From assembly GCA_900763875.1 (NCBI GenBank), contig CAAFLX010000038.1, positions 28,169 to 92,168 of the forward strand: DNA of 64,000 nucleotides, written 5' to 3'. This stretch comes from Clostridia bacterium (GTDB lineage Bacteria; Bacillota; Clostridia; Christensenellales; CAG-917). A program made the position numbers and the translations under genes. Below the pieces are notes generated by a model. The model was not told the origin of the DNA, made no database searches, and was given only the letters and a program-made list of their open reading frames with translations. Positions 41,645 to 50,945 of this stretch are shown piece by piece. How positions within the stretch are numbered: position 1 is the stretch's first letter; every line of letters starts with the position of its first letter.

Positions 41645-43127
41645 AGTGTTGGGTGGCGTAATCGTTTGCCCCCTCAAAATCCGCATAATAGTTCTTGGCG
41701 GCGCAATCAAAATTGCCTTGTGCGTCAAGAGTGATGACGGTGCAGCCGCGTTGAGCGGTCTGTTTGAAGATGCCGGGATAGGCAAGGTAGTCAACGGACA
41801 TGCTGTAAGTCAAGCGAATGGAGCGGTCAGCACCGGCAGGAGTGTAGTTGACGGAGAAGTTGTTGAGGTGGTCGTGGCCGCAGAACACGCCTTGCATGCC
41901 GTGAGCAAGTCCTTTGGCAAAGAGGTCGTCCTCGCCGTAGCCGCAGGATACGCCGTAGGTGCGCACGCCGTTTTTGGGCTTGTCGGTTTCGTGCATTTCG
42001 CCGTAGATAAGCTCGGTCGTGCCTATGTCGGTGGTGATTTTGTCACCGGGTTTGACAGCATAGTCCTTGTTGCCTGCCTTATGCTCTTTTTCGGTGGTGT
42101 CGATGACATTTGCCCACGCGTCACGGAACTCTCTGAGCGGAATGTGGAAGAAGGAAAGGTTTTTGACTTCCTTACCGTTGTTGGCGGCTTTGAGCTTGTC
42201 CATCTCGGTTGCGTACCAATCGGTTTGTTTTTGATGGATATTGTCGTATTTCCATGCCATGCCGAGATAGTCGCCGTCGGTGTAGCTGTGGCTGTCGAAC
42301 ATAACGAGGGCTTGATTGATTGAGCCGTCGCTGTTTTTGACGACGATCATATCGTTGCCAAAGCCGATAGAGTCCTTGCTCATGACGTCCTTGGTGTCGC
42401 AAAAACCTGCTCTAAACAAGCAATATTTGAAGTTTTCATCGGCATAGTAGTTGCAGATTTCGTCACGAGAATAGAGGCTGTAAAGCTCGGTGTCGTGGTT
42501 GCCGAACGTAAACGTCCAGTACACGCCGAGGTTTTCCATCATCTTGGCAAAGATTCTCGTTGCGTTGAGGTTGTTGAACGTGCCTGCTTGCACGGGGACG
42601 GGATATGCGATATCGCCGGTGACGACCACGAGGTCGGGTTTAGTTTGGCGCACCATAGTTGCAACGGCGTTCATTGCCCAGTTGTCTTTCGAGCCAGAGA
42701 ACGCGCCGCCGCCGATATGTACGTCGGTCAACTGCAAAATCTTAAATTCCCTGCCGTCGGGTTTTGTAAACGTCCAATAACCCAAGTTTTCGTCGTAAGT
42801 CGGCTTGAGTTGGTCGGTGTACTCAACCTTGTCAAAGCTGTCGGCGAGTTTGAGATGTGCGGTGGTGTAAACCGACGAAGCGATTGCACAGCCGCTGAAG
42901 AATATCACAAGCGCGAGAACCACGCATCCCGTGATAATCAACGCTTTTGCCGTTCTTTTCTTTTTCTGTTCGGGGGTGAGGTTTTTCTTTGCTTTTTTGC
43001 ATTTTTTGGCTTTTTTGCCGTCAACGTCTTTGCAGACGTCCTCTTGCCCGTTTAGGTCTTGACTTTCGTCGCAGACTTGTTGTGATTCTTCTTGCGCGAT
43101 TTCTGAATTTTTGATTTCGTCGCTCAT
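41643..43127 (-). CDS. Membrane-anchored metallophosphoesterase
   Basis: 494 residues. A charged cytoplasmic segment (1-65, Glu then Lys-rich) is followed by one membrane helix (about 66-92) and an extracellular calcineurin-like domain: LQLTDVHIGG, VVTGDIAYP, FGNHDTE, FFHIPL and GHDHLNNF supply the two-metal site. It hydrolyses a phosphoester outside the cell; the substrate is unknown. SD GGAGGG. It has its own promoter with a TACA-N2-TGTA palindrome. Confidence 0.9.
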   Translation of the reverse strand: MSDEIKNSEIAQEESQQVCDESQDLNGQEDVCKDVDGKKAKKCKKAKKNLTPEQKKKRTAKALIITGCVVLALVIFFSGCAIASSVYTTAHLKLADSFDKVEYTDQLKPTYDENLGYWTFTKPDGREFKILQLTDVHIGGGAFSGSKDNWAMNAVATMVRQTKPDLVVVTGDIAYPVPVQAGTFNNLNATRIFAKMMENLGVYWTFTFGNHDTELYSLYSRDEICNYYADENFKYCLFRAGFCDTKDVMSKDSIGFGNDMIVVKNSDGSINQALVMFDSHSYTDGDYLGMAWKYDNIHQKQTDWYATEMDKLKAANNGKEVKNLSFFHIPLREFRDAWANVIDTTEKEHKAGNKDYAVKPGDKITTDIGTTELIYGEMHETDKPKNGVRTYGVSCGYGEDDLFAKGLAHGMQGVFCGHDHLNNFSVNYTPAGADRSIRLTYSMSVDYLAYPGIFKQTAQRGCTVITLDAQGNFDCAAKNYYADFEGANDYATQH

Positions 43128-43144
43128 AAATCCCTCCTTGATTG

Positions 43145-43188
43145 CTACAATTGTAGATACATTATATACTATTTTTGTGTATTTTCAA
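43145..43188 (-). promoter_or_regulatory. Metallophosphoesterase promoter with palindrome
   Basis: On the minus strand TTGAAA (43188-43183), 16 bp, TATAAT (43166-43161). CTACAATTGTAG at 43145-43156 overlaps the start region and contains TACA-N2-TGTA, the operator form of BlaI/MecI/CopY-type repressors. Confidence 0.55.
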
Positions 43189-43232
43189 TAGTCAATTTCG
43201 TCAATACTCGCATTTTTTGGCGGCATATCTCC

Positions 43233-44189
43233 CTATTTCTCTGCATTTTGAAACGGTTTTTCAACGCTATCGTCGGTTTTGCAATCGTTTGACGTCGCGC
43301 TGTCCTCACCGCCCGCGCTTGCATTGTCTTGATTTTTTTCATCTTCGCTTGCGCTTTGACTTTGCACGGCGATAAACGTTATCTCGGCGTTGGTTGCCGC
43401 GCGCACCTCGTCGCTCATTTTGTCAAAGTCCGCCTCGCAAGGCGAAAGCACGTAGGCGTTGCCGATTTTTGCACCGTAGCCGTAGTCGTGAATATCCGTC
43501 TTGTCAAGAGTTGCGCCAAAGTTTCGGCAAGTTGTTTCGATTGCGGCAATCTCGTCCTTTGCGCCGTCGCCGACAACGATTGCGCGCACGTTTTCAACCA
43601 CCATTTTGATGCCGAAAACAATGACGACAACGCTTATGACAATCCCGACTATTGCATCGGCGGCATAATTTATCCTTGACGTCACCGAAAACGCAACCAC
43701 GCTCGTTGCGGTTATGCCGAGGTCGAGAAAACTGTCGAGCATCACCGCGCGCAGAGCTTGCGAACGGAACTTCTTGTTTGAAAAATAATACATCAATCCC
43801 ATACCGAGTTTTATCGGCACGCACACGCTGATAAGCACCATATTTTGCCAGCCGTAAAACACGGGTTCGGGCATCGCCAAACGATTGATTGAGCGGAACA
43901 AAAACAAACCGCCCATAGCCACCGACACGACGGCGACGATAAAGCCTGCAAGATACTCGCCCCTGCCGTAGCCGTGCGGCGCACTCTCTTGCTTTGGCGC
44001 AAGCAAAACGAAAAACACGACGAGCGTCACTATGCAAGTGATAACGTCAAGAAAACTGTTGATTGAGTCAAGCATTATGCACAAACTGTTTGAGGAAAGC
44101 CCCACGTACATCTTGATTGCGGCAAGTGCAACGTTGATGAGAATGCCGATTGCTATGACCAAAATTGACTTTTTTACACGCGTTTTCAT
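43233..44189 (-). CDS. Cation diffusion facilitator transporter
   Basis: 318 residues with six membrane helices and the CDF layout (N-terminal KSILVIAIGILINVALAAIKMYVGLSSNSL). The metal site differs from the canonical one: helix 2 reads MLDSINSFLD (Asp and Asn in place of a second Asp or His) and helix 5 VMLDSFLDLG (Asp where Zn transporters have His). This suggests a metal other than Zn, such as Mn or Fe. A disordered acidic tail of about 45 residues follows the cytoplasmic domain. Confidence 0.87.
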   Translation of the reverse strand: MKTRVKKSILVIAIGILINVALAAIKMYVGLSSNSLCIMLDSINSFLDVITCIVTLVVFFVLLAPKQESAPHGYGRGEYLAGFIVAVVSVAMGGLFLFRSINRLAMPEPVFYGWQNMVLISVCVPIKLGMGLMYYFSNKKFRSQALRAVMLDSFLDLGITATSVVAFSVTSRINYAADAIVGIVISVVVIVFGIKMVVENVRAIVVGDGAKDEIAAIETTCRNFGATLDKTDIHDYGYGAKIGNAYVLSPCEADFDKMSDEVRAATNAEITFIAVQSQSASEDEKNQDNASAGGEDSATSNDCKTDDSVEKPFQNAEK

Positions 44190-44287
44190 TTGTCGGATTT
44201 ACGTTCGTTTTCGTTGGATTTGTCGGCGACAAACTCGCTGTCTTTTTGCGGCTCTGTTTGTCGATTGCTTTTTGTGTCTATCTCGCG

Positions 44288-44599
44288 CTACTCGTTTTTA
44301 GCTTTGGCGTTTTGCGCTTTTGCAAGTTTGTTCTTTTTGCCGTGTCGCGCTTTTTTTGAGGCGGAATCACCTTTCGATTTTCTATCCGAATTTGCGTCGG
44401 TTTTTGCAGAATCGGGGGTTTTTGTCCACGTTTCTTTGACATAAACGTGCTTTTGCATCATTTTGATATCCGCTTTACGCCGTTGCAAAAGCATAAGCGA
44501 CATCACGCAAACGGCAACCGCGAGCATGCCTGCAAGAGCAAGCAAAAAAGCAAACAGGAAGTTGGAAACGTCAAACGCGGCGCACACAAAAGTTGTCAT
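44288..44599 (-). CDS. Small membrane protein with basic tail
   Basis: 103 residues from the ATG at 44599 (SD AAGGAGG), overlapping the preceding stop by ATGA. One membrane helix (about 12-38) is followed by a Lys/Ala/Asp-rich cytoplasmic tail. No domain recognised. Coupling suggests it works with the large surface protein upstream, perhaps as its anchor or chaperone. Confidence 0.7.
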   Translation of the reverse strand: MTTFVCAAFDVSNFLFAFLLALAGMLAVAVCVMSLMLLQRRKADIKMMQKHVYVKETWTKTPDSAKTDANSDRKSKGDSASKKARHGKKNKLAKAQNAKAKNE

Positions 44600-46263
44600 A
44601 CGAGATACCTCCTTTGCTTTTTCCACGCAATGCAAAGCGCAACCAACACGCACGCAAGAGCCGAGCAAACGACAATGAGCGCAATGTTTGCAGGCGTCAA
44701 TACGTCAGCGACTTTTTCGCCCTCGAACAAACACAGCACGTTGTTCGACTTTGACAAAGTTACGCCGCCAACGCTTATATCGAGCAAATCTTCAACGCCG
44801 TAAACCGCAACGTATTTTATGTCGTCAAACGCGCTTTTCCAGGACACGGAAAAGCCGTCCTCCGGGGTGACGTCGTTGCCGTTTTCGTCCAAAAACTCAA
44901 ACTTATACGCCGCCGCAAGCGTTTTGCCATAGGTGTTTTCCACCTCGACTTTGCTCACGCGGATTTCAACGTCAACAAGTCCGTCACCGTAAAAAACGTA
45001 GAAAATTCGCCCGTCCTCGGTGACGATTTCGATTTGTTTCGCATACACGAAATAGCGGCCGTAATTGGCAAAATTACTCTCGAAAGAAAGGCAGTCCGCA
45101 ACGTAGTTCGGGTTGTCGAAAACAACGTAGGTGCGATAGGACATACTTGCAACGTCCTTGTCGGCGCGGTGCTCGATTCTTGCACCCAGGCTCTCGACGG
45201 TGTCCCCTTCAACGAGCGGAGTATAAATCTTGTAGGTTGGAAAAACAAGCTCCTCTCCCACAAGCGAATATGCGTCGTGAATACGCACAAACAGCGAGCG
45301 CGGACTGATCGTAACTTGCACGGGCAAGTCTTTGAGTCCGTTGTAGTTGGCATTGTCGGGGATAAAATCGTAAAAGACGGTGTGTCCGCCCTCGTTTACG
45401 CCGAGGTATATCGAGCTTTTGTCGGCGGCTGAGGATATTGCCTCGTCCGTTTGACTCTCGCTCGGCACAAAACGTCCCGATATATCCATGTCGGAAAAAT
45501 CGGCAATTTTGAGGGTTTTTGCAATATCGGCAAGGCTTTGACCGTAAATCACGCTCTTTTCAACGCTTTTTGTTGCAGTTATATCCGCCTTATCCAAGGT
45601 ACATTCGCAAGCCTCTCCATATCGTTTGACGGTGTAAGCGAACGGCTTGTCTTGCGAATCGCTCTCATAGTTGAACGATTCGGCGGACACAAGGCGCACC
45701 TCGTAAGTGCCGACACTCACGCCCCTGCCGAAATAATAGCCACCTGCCGTGGGAGTTGCCTTTGCCTCTTGCCACTCTCCGCCCGAAACTCTATACTCAA
45801 ACGAAACGTTCGGCGTGGATATTATATCGCCGACGCTTGCGCTGAAAAACACTCCGTTTGCGCCGTAGATTGCAGTATTATCGGATACGGCCGAAGCGAT
45901 TTGGGGCAAACTAAACTCTATGTCGCAGTACTCTGCAACGGCAAACTCTCCCGTGCTCGGCACTTGCGCCCCGATAGCGCGCAAATGGTCGCGCATCGCC
46001 TCGTACATCTTGCGCGCAACCGATTGACCGTCAAGCGAGCCGAATCGCCCAACGCACTCTTTTCCGTCAAGATTTTCACCGTTGAAAGACAACGTCCAGT
46101 TGTTGCCGTCCTCGGTTGCTATGACAAACTTGCCTCGCCCCTCGCTCGCGGCATCGACAACAAGTCCGCCGTGCGGATACAACCCAAGCAATACGCAAAC
46201 CGCCGCGCATAGCACGACGAGCAAACAGCATATAAGCATAAGCGTAACCTTTTTTGCGGACAT
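44596..46263 (-). CDS. Surface protein with signal peptide and C-terminal anchor helix
   Basis: 555 residues. The N-terminal helix (about 7-30) is a signal or anchor, and a C-terminal helix (about 525-547) with a basic tail (KKQRRYLV) anchors it. The outside part is beta-rich, with VIYGQSL and PRSLFVRI segments reminiscent of MBG/Ig-like surface modules. No enzyme motif is seen. It starts a small operon with the 103-residue membrane protein. Confidence 0.7.
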   Translation of the reverse strand: MSAKKVTLMLICCLLVVLCAAVCVLLGLYPHGGLVVDAASEGRGKFVIATEDGNNWTLSFNGENLDGKECVGRFGSLDGQSVARKMYEAMRDHLRAIGAQVPSTGEFAVAEYCDIEFSLPQIASAVSDNTAIYGANGVFFSASVGDIISTPNVSFEYRVSGGEWQEAKATPTAGGYYFGRGVSVGTYEVRLVSAESFNYESDSQDKPFAYTVKRYGEACECTLDKADITATKSVEKSVIYGQSLADIAKTLKIADFSDMDISGRFVPSESQTDEAISSAADKSSIYLGVNEGGHTVFYDFIPDNANYNGLKDLPVQVTISPRSLFVRIHDAYSLVGEELVFPTYKIYTPLVEGDTVESLGARIEHRADKDVASMSYRTYVVFDNPNYVADCLSFESNFANYGRYFVYAKQIEIVTEDGRIFYVFYGDGLVDVEIRVSKVEVENTYGKTLAAAYKFEFLDENGNDVTPEDGFSVSWKSAFDDIKYVAVYGVEDLLDISVGGVTLSKSNNVLCLFEGEKVADVLTPANIALIVVCSALACVLVALCIAWKKQRRYLV

Positions 46264-46379
46264 ATTCCCTCTAATATCGATTTTGCGCCTACAATTATAT
46301 CACGAAACCCACCCTTTCGCAATACGCGCGCAATATTATGTTATATTAAATATACATATAATATGGTATTTTTATTGGC

Positions 46380-46795
46380 TTGAAGTTGCACATTGCGTGT
46401 ATAAGTGCGCTTTGAATAGTGAAGATTCTTCCTCTACAAGGGGTTGGCGTTGTGCACCCTTAATTAGATGCGCCCCCTCTTTCCCTATCGGGCTTTGTTC
46501 GTCCTCTACAAGAGTTGGACGGCGAGAACTCTAAATGTAATTTTCCCCTTTCCTCACGTGTTTTCCCCATCACCGTTCCCCCTCTGCGTGCCTTGAGGGA
46601 ACCCACGGTGACCGCGTAGCGGGGGACAACACTCAGCACTCACATAGATAAGTATCGTCCCCTTGTTATGCCACTGCGCTTTGTGCGCCGGCTTCGCAAC
46701 AGAATGGCGCAGTCGCTTGTACTATTCGTCAAGTTCGGCGTTCGCTTTCTCGCCGCCTTGCGGCTCGTGTTCCGTCTTTGAAGTTGCACATACCA
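46380..46795 (-). repeat. Dispersed repeat family B, copy 4
   Basis: Inverted copy of the family, with GCGCAGT arms near 46675 and 46715. Here the TTTTAAGG loop of the GTTCCC hairpin is replaced by TCTGCGTGCCTTGAG. Lies between the surface protein start and the NHE element. Confidence 0.75.
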
Positions 46796-46818
46796 TTTAT
46801 AAATGCACTTTGAAAGTG

Positions 46819-46949
46819 TTATAAAGCCCGCAAAATCGATGCATAACGCGAAAGCACCCTTTGATTGGCAAACCCAGCGTACAATGACGTACGTGGTTTG
46901 ACAAGCAAAGGGTGCTGACAAAGTTAGGCGCGATTTTGCGGCTTTATAA
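46819..46949 (-). repeat. NHE nested hairpin element at the SDR stop codon
   Basis: P1 TTATAAAGCC-C-GCAAAATCG (46819-46838, one bulged C) pairs with CGATTTTGCGGCTTTATAA (46931-46949), which includes the TAA stop (46944-46946). P2 AGCACCCTTTG / CAAAGGGTGCT. The right linker GACAAAGTTAGGCG is a variant of the family form. Confidence 0.85.
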
Positions 46950-47666
46950 GCCGGCGGTGAGTGAAAGAATCGCCCCCACACAATACCCACTCTCCGCCAA
47001 ATAAAGTATTCCGTTGGCTATTTCGGTGGGGGTGGCAAGTCTGCCGAGAGGAATGAAATCGCGACAGAGTTCGTCTTTTTCGGATTGGGTGTAAACGCTC
47101 ATCATATCGGTGTCAACTGCGCCGGGGGCGACGGCGTTGACGAGAACGCCCATGGGGGCAACCTCTTGAGCGAGAGCTTTGGTGAATCCGATGATTGCGG
47201 CTTTTGAGGCGGAATAGGCAACTTCCATGCTTGCGCCCTTCTCCCCCCAAACGGATGACACGTTGACGATTGAGCCTTGTCCTCTTGAAAGCATATCGGG
47301 CAGAACGGCTTTTGTGACGAGGAACGTGCCGTTGACGTTGACGTCGAAAATGCGCTTGAAGTCGTCAAGCGACGTGTCGATGAGCAACGCGCTCTTGGCA
47401 ACGCCGGCGTTGTTGACAAGAATATCTATCTTGCCAAAACGTTTTTTTGCGGCATCTACCGCACTCGATACGCTGCAAGGATTGGTGACGTCGCACTCGA
47501 TTGCAAGCACTCCGCCGCAACGCGAATTTAGCTCTTCTTGCAAAGCAAGAGCTTTTTCTTTTGAGGAATTGTAAGTGAAAGCGACGTTGTATTTGCCTGC
47601 CGCCTCTCTCACCACTGCCTCGCCTATTCCTCGGCTTCCGCCCGTGATAAAAATGGTTTTCGTCAT
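46944..47666 (-). CDS. Short-chain dehydrogenase/reductase, FabG-like
   Basis: 240 residues from the ATG at 47666; the longer frame runs through the terminator of the upstream gene, which supports this start. Motifs: TGGSRGIG cofactor loop, NNAG, catalytic Ser in NVSSVWG, and YSASK. Closest in pattern to 3-oxoacyl-ACP reductase FabG, but there are no fatty-acid genes nearby, so the substrate is open. The stop codon is in an NHE element. Confidence 0.87.
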   Translation of the reverse strand: MTKTIFITGGSRGIGEAVVREAAGKYNVAFTYNSSKEKALALQEELNSRCGGVLAIECDVTNPCSVSSAVDAAKKRFGKIDILVNNAGVAKSALLIDTSLDDFKRIFDVNVNGTFLVTKAVLPDMLSRGQGSIVNVSSVWGEKGASMEVAYSASKAAIIGFTKALAQEVAPMGVLVNAVAPGAVDTDMMSVYTQSEKDELCRDFIPLGRLATPTEIANGILYLAESGYCVGAILSLTAGL

Positions 47667-47677
47667 TCTAACCGCAC

Positions 47678-47720
47678 AAAAAAACAAGGCTTGCCGAAAT
47701 TTTTTCAACAAGCCTCGTTT
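47678..47720 (-). terminator. Terminator of the lipoprotein gene
   Basis: On the minus strand AAACGAGGCTTG pairs with CAAGCCTTGTTT around a 15 nt loop and runs into seven U. Confidence 0.9.
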
Positions 47721-47727
47721 GGTTTAT

Positions 47728-49125
47728 TTATTCTTTATCTTTTTTGTCGAGTCTGTCAATCGGGCAGCCGACGTAGGTGCTTTTTGCGTCCTTTGCGTCC
47801 TTGTCAAAGGTGGAGAGGTTGATTGTGTGCATATAGTTGTCGTCATCGCTTGCAAAGAAGAAGAAATCGTCACCGACAAAGTCAAGTGCGAGCCAATCGG
47901 TCTTGATACCCTCTTCCATAATGACGGTTGCATTGTCCTTTGCCTCTTTGTAGGAGATTTTGGAAATGCTCTTTGCAGAGGAAGTTGCGGTGTAATACAC
48001 AACGCCCTTTTGTGCGTCAACCTTCCAAATGGTGGTGGTCTTGCCCGTCACAACGGGAGCGTTTTGGGCATTTGTGCCGTTGTACCAAGCGTAAACGCTG
48101 TCGCTGTTGTAAGCAAGCGCGCCGTCCTCATATCCGAGGGGGAACAACGTTGTAGATGCAATGGTGTTGAGCAATTTTTGAGTGCCCTTCACGTCGCTTG
48201 CCTTTGCCATAAACAAACCGTCGGTCACGTTGCCGTTGTTGAGGGTGTGCGTCTTGGTGTAGTAGAGAGTGCACTCGCCGTCCTTTTCGACAAACATACT
48301 CACGAGGTTGTATTTGAACACGTTGAGTTGGTCTTGCACGGGGTCTTTGCCCTCGGCGACGAACGTATTTTGCGTTGCGAGCACTTTTTTGTCGCTGCCG
48401 TCGAAGTTTACGGAGCAGAGGTTGTTGTAGTTTTTGTAGCTATCCTCGCTCTTTGCGTTTTGGACGAAGAAGATTTTGCTTGCGGCATAGTCCCAAACGA
48501 CGCTTGCAACGTTTTCCTCAAGCACGCCCTTGACCGCACCCTTTGCGCTGTTGGTGGGCTTGTTGCTCATACCCGAAAAGTCGATGTAGGAGATTGTGTT
48601 GTTGACGTAGTAGAGCACTCTTGACTCGGTGAAGAGATATTTTGCCGAACGAGAGCCGATTGTGCCGATGAGTTGAGTCACCGAGCCGTCGGTTTTGGTG
48701 CGCATAAAGTCGGTATTGGTGGTGGACGCCGTGCCGCTCTTATCCTTGTCGGTGTTGACCGAGGTGTAGTAAATCCAGTCGCCGTGGATTGCGATGCCGC
48801 CGGCGGTCGAGGAGTTGTAAACGCTCTTGGGGACGACGAGTTTTGCCGATTTGGGGTCGATAACGCCGTCTTTCATTTCTGCGCGAACGATGCCTTGTTT
48901 GGTGGCTTTGCCCCAAGCGTTGTCTGCGCTTTCGCCAACGAAACCGTTGATGAAGTAAACAAATTTGCCTTGTCTTACGACGTAGCCGCCGTTTGATTCG
49001 ACAGCGGCGTCGGAATCGCCTTTGCCGATAGAGTCCGCTTTGTACGGATTGCAAGCAACGAGTGCAGCGACGCAAAGCACGAGCACCAAAACTGCCGCAA
49101 ATACGCTAAAAAGTTTCTTTTTCAT
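47728..49125 (-). CDS. Secreted beta-propeller-like lipoprotein
   Basis: 465 residues. The signal peptide ends in LVAC followed by NPYKADS. The mature part shows repeated beta blades with YFINGF, WIYYTSVN, VLYYVNNTIS, KIFFVQNA and DDFFFFASDDD, similar to DUF5050-type propeller lipoproteins of Clostridia. No enzymatic motif. It follows aspS by 38 bp and may be read with it. SD AGGAGA. Confidence 0.8.
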   Translation of the reverse strand: MKKKLFSVFAAVLVLVLCVAALVACNPYKADSIGKGDSDAAVESNGGYVVRQGKFVYFINGFVGESADNAWGKATKQGIVRAEMKDGVIDPKSAKLVVPKSVYNSSTAGGIAIHGDWIYYTSVNTDKDKSGTASTTNTDFMRTKTDGSVTQLIGTIGSRSAKYLFTESRVLYYVNNTISYIDFSGMSNKPTNSAKGAVKGVLEENVASVVWDYAASKIFFVQNAKSEDSYKNYNNLCSVNFDGSDKKVLATQNTFVAEGKDPVQDQLNVFKYNLVSMFVEKDGECTLYYTKTHTLNNGNVTDGLFMAKASDVKGTQKLLNTIASTTLFPLGYEDGALAYNSDSVYAWYNGTNAQNAPVVTGKTTTIWKVDAQKGVVYYTATSSAKSISKISYKEAKDNATVIMEEGIKTDWLALDFVGDDFFFFASDDDNYMHTINLSTFDKDAKDAKSTYVGCPIDRLDKKDKE

Positions 49126-49163
49126 TATATTTCTCCTGGGGATAGCAATCCCTTTTGATATGC

Positions 49164-50915
49164 TTATTTATTCTCTTGCGGCATATCGATTTTGATATGC
49201 ACGTCTTTGAGTTGTTTTTCGGTGACGGTGCTAGGCGCGCCCATGAGGATATCGCGAGCGTTTCTATCCATCGGGAAAGTGATGATTTCTCTTATGCTCG
49301 GCTCGTTTGCAAGAAGCATAACGATGCGGTCAACGCCCGGTGCGATGCCTGCGTGAGGCGGTGCGCCGAATTTGAACGCGTTGTAAAGCGCAGAGAACTT
49401 CTCCTCGATGACGTCTTTGCCGTAGCCGACGATTTCAAAGGCTCTTTCCATAATTGCAGGCTCGTGGTTTCTCACCGCGCCCGAACTCAATTCCACGCCG
49501 TTGACAACGCTGTCGTATTGGTATGCAACGATGTCGAGGGGGTCTTTGCTGTTGAGTGCTTCAAGTCCGCCTTGCGGCATAGAGAACGGGTTGTGGCAGA
49601 ATCCGAGCACGCCCTCGTCGTCGTATTCGTACATCGGGAAGTCCACAATCCAGCAGAAACGGAATGCGTTTTTCTCAAGCAAATCAAGCCCCACGCCCAG
49701 CTCGGTGCGCACGTAGCCCGCTTGTTTTTCAACGCCCTTTTCTTCTGCAAGAACGGCAACGAAAGTGCCTGCTTTCAAACCGAGGCGTTCGCAAAGAGCG
49801 TCTTTGCTGTCGGCAAGGAATTTGGAAATTCCGCCCGCAAGCTCGCCTTTTTCGTCGAGTTTGAACCAGAACATATTGCTTGCGCCGTTTTGTTTGGACT
49901 TTTCAACGAGAGCGTCAATCCACTTTCTCGTTTCCTTGAAGTTGTCAACGGCGATTGCTTTTATCGTCTTGCCTTTTTCGAAGAAAGGTGCTTTTTCGGT
50001 GAGGATATCCGTCACGTCCTTGACAATGAGCGGGTTGCGGAGGTCGGGCTTATCCGAGCCGTAATCTCTCATTGCGTCGCGATACGTTATGCGGCGGAAC
50101 GGGCCTTGGTCAACTTTGTATCCTTCGGGGGAGAACTCCTTGAACACGCCGCTCAAAACTTCTTCCATAACCGCAAAAACGTCCTCTTGAGTTGCAAAGC
50201 ACATCTCAGTGTCGAGTTGGTAGAACTCACCGGGGCTTCTGTCTGCGCGCGCGTCCTCGTCTCTGAAACAGGGCGCGATTTGGAAGTATTTGTCAAAGCC
50301 CGACGCCATAAGCAACTGCTTGTATTGTTGCGGTGCTTGCGGAAGGGCATAGAAATGGCCGGGATAGAGCCTTGACGGCACGATGTAGTCCCTTGCTCCC
50401 TCGGGTGAAGACGAGGTGAGAATAGGAGTTGCAATCTCCAAGAATCCGAGTGAAGTCATCTTGTTGCGCAGCCAGCTGACCACTTTTGAACGGAAGATGA
50501 TTTTCGCCTTTACGTCGGGGTTTCTCAAATCGAGGAAACGATATTTGAGGCGCACGTCCTCTCTTGATTGAGTGCTTGTGGCAATCTCGAAAGGAAGTTG
50601 CTCATAGCACTTGCCCAAAACCTCGATGGTGTCGGGTTCGATTTCAATCATACCCGTAGGCATTTCCGAGTTGGGTGCGCTACGCAAAACGACTTTGCCC
50701 TCAACGCTTATCGTACTCTCGCGCGGGATAGCGCGAATTTGCTCTTTTTTCGCCTCATCGCTCACCACCGCTTGAGTGTAGCCGTAGTAGTCGCGCAAAA
50801 CGAAAAAGATGACTGCGCCAAGGTCGCGAATGCTTGAAAGCCATCCGCAAAGTTTGACGTGTTTGCCTTCGTCTGATTGACGCAATTCTCCACAATTGTG
50901 TGTTCTGAGTTCCAT
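49164..50915 (-). CDS. aspS: Aspartyl-tRNA synthetase
   Basis: 583 residues, bacterial type with the GAD insertion. N-terminal OB fold (RTHNCGELRQSDEGKHVKLCGWLSSIRDLG), motif 2 (FRDEDARADRSPGEFYQLDTEM) and motif 3 (GIAPGVDRIVMLLANE). ATG at 50915 with AAGG before it; a GTG two codons upstream is possible. With asnS encoded nearby it is probably the discriminating form. Operon order is asnS, asnA, aspS, lipoprotein. Confidence 0.96.
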   Translation of the reverse strand: MELRTHNCGELRQSDEGKHVKLCGWLSSIRDLGAVIFFVLRDYYGYTQAVVSDEAKKEQIRAIPRESTISVEGKVVLRSAPNSEMPTGMIEIEPDTIEVLGKCYEQLPFEIATSTQSREDVRLKYRFLDLRNPDVKAKIIFRSKVVSWLRNKMTSLGFLEIATPILTSSSPEGARDYIVPSRLYPGHFYALPQAPQQYKQLLMASGFDKYFQIAPCFRDEDARADRSPGEFYQLDTEMCFATQEDVFAVMEEVLSGVFKEFSPEGYKVDQGPFRRITYRDAMRDYGSDKPDLRNPLIVKDVTDILTEKAPFFEKGKTIKAIAVDNFKETRKWIDALVEKSKQNGASNMFWFKLDEKGELAGGISKFLADSKDALCERLGLKAGTFVAVLAEEKGVEKQAGYVRTELGVGLDLLEKNAFRFCWIVDFPMYEYDDEGVLGFCHNPFSMPQGGLEALNSKDPLDIVAYQYDSVVNGVELSSGAVRNHEPAIMERAFEIVGYGKDVIEEKFSALYNAFKFGAPPHAGIAPGVDRIVMLLANEPSIREIITFPMDRNARDILMGAPSTVTEKQLKDVHIKIDMPQENK

Positions 50916-50945
50916 ATACACCTTATAAAGTTTAGTTTTTGTATC

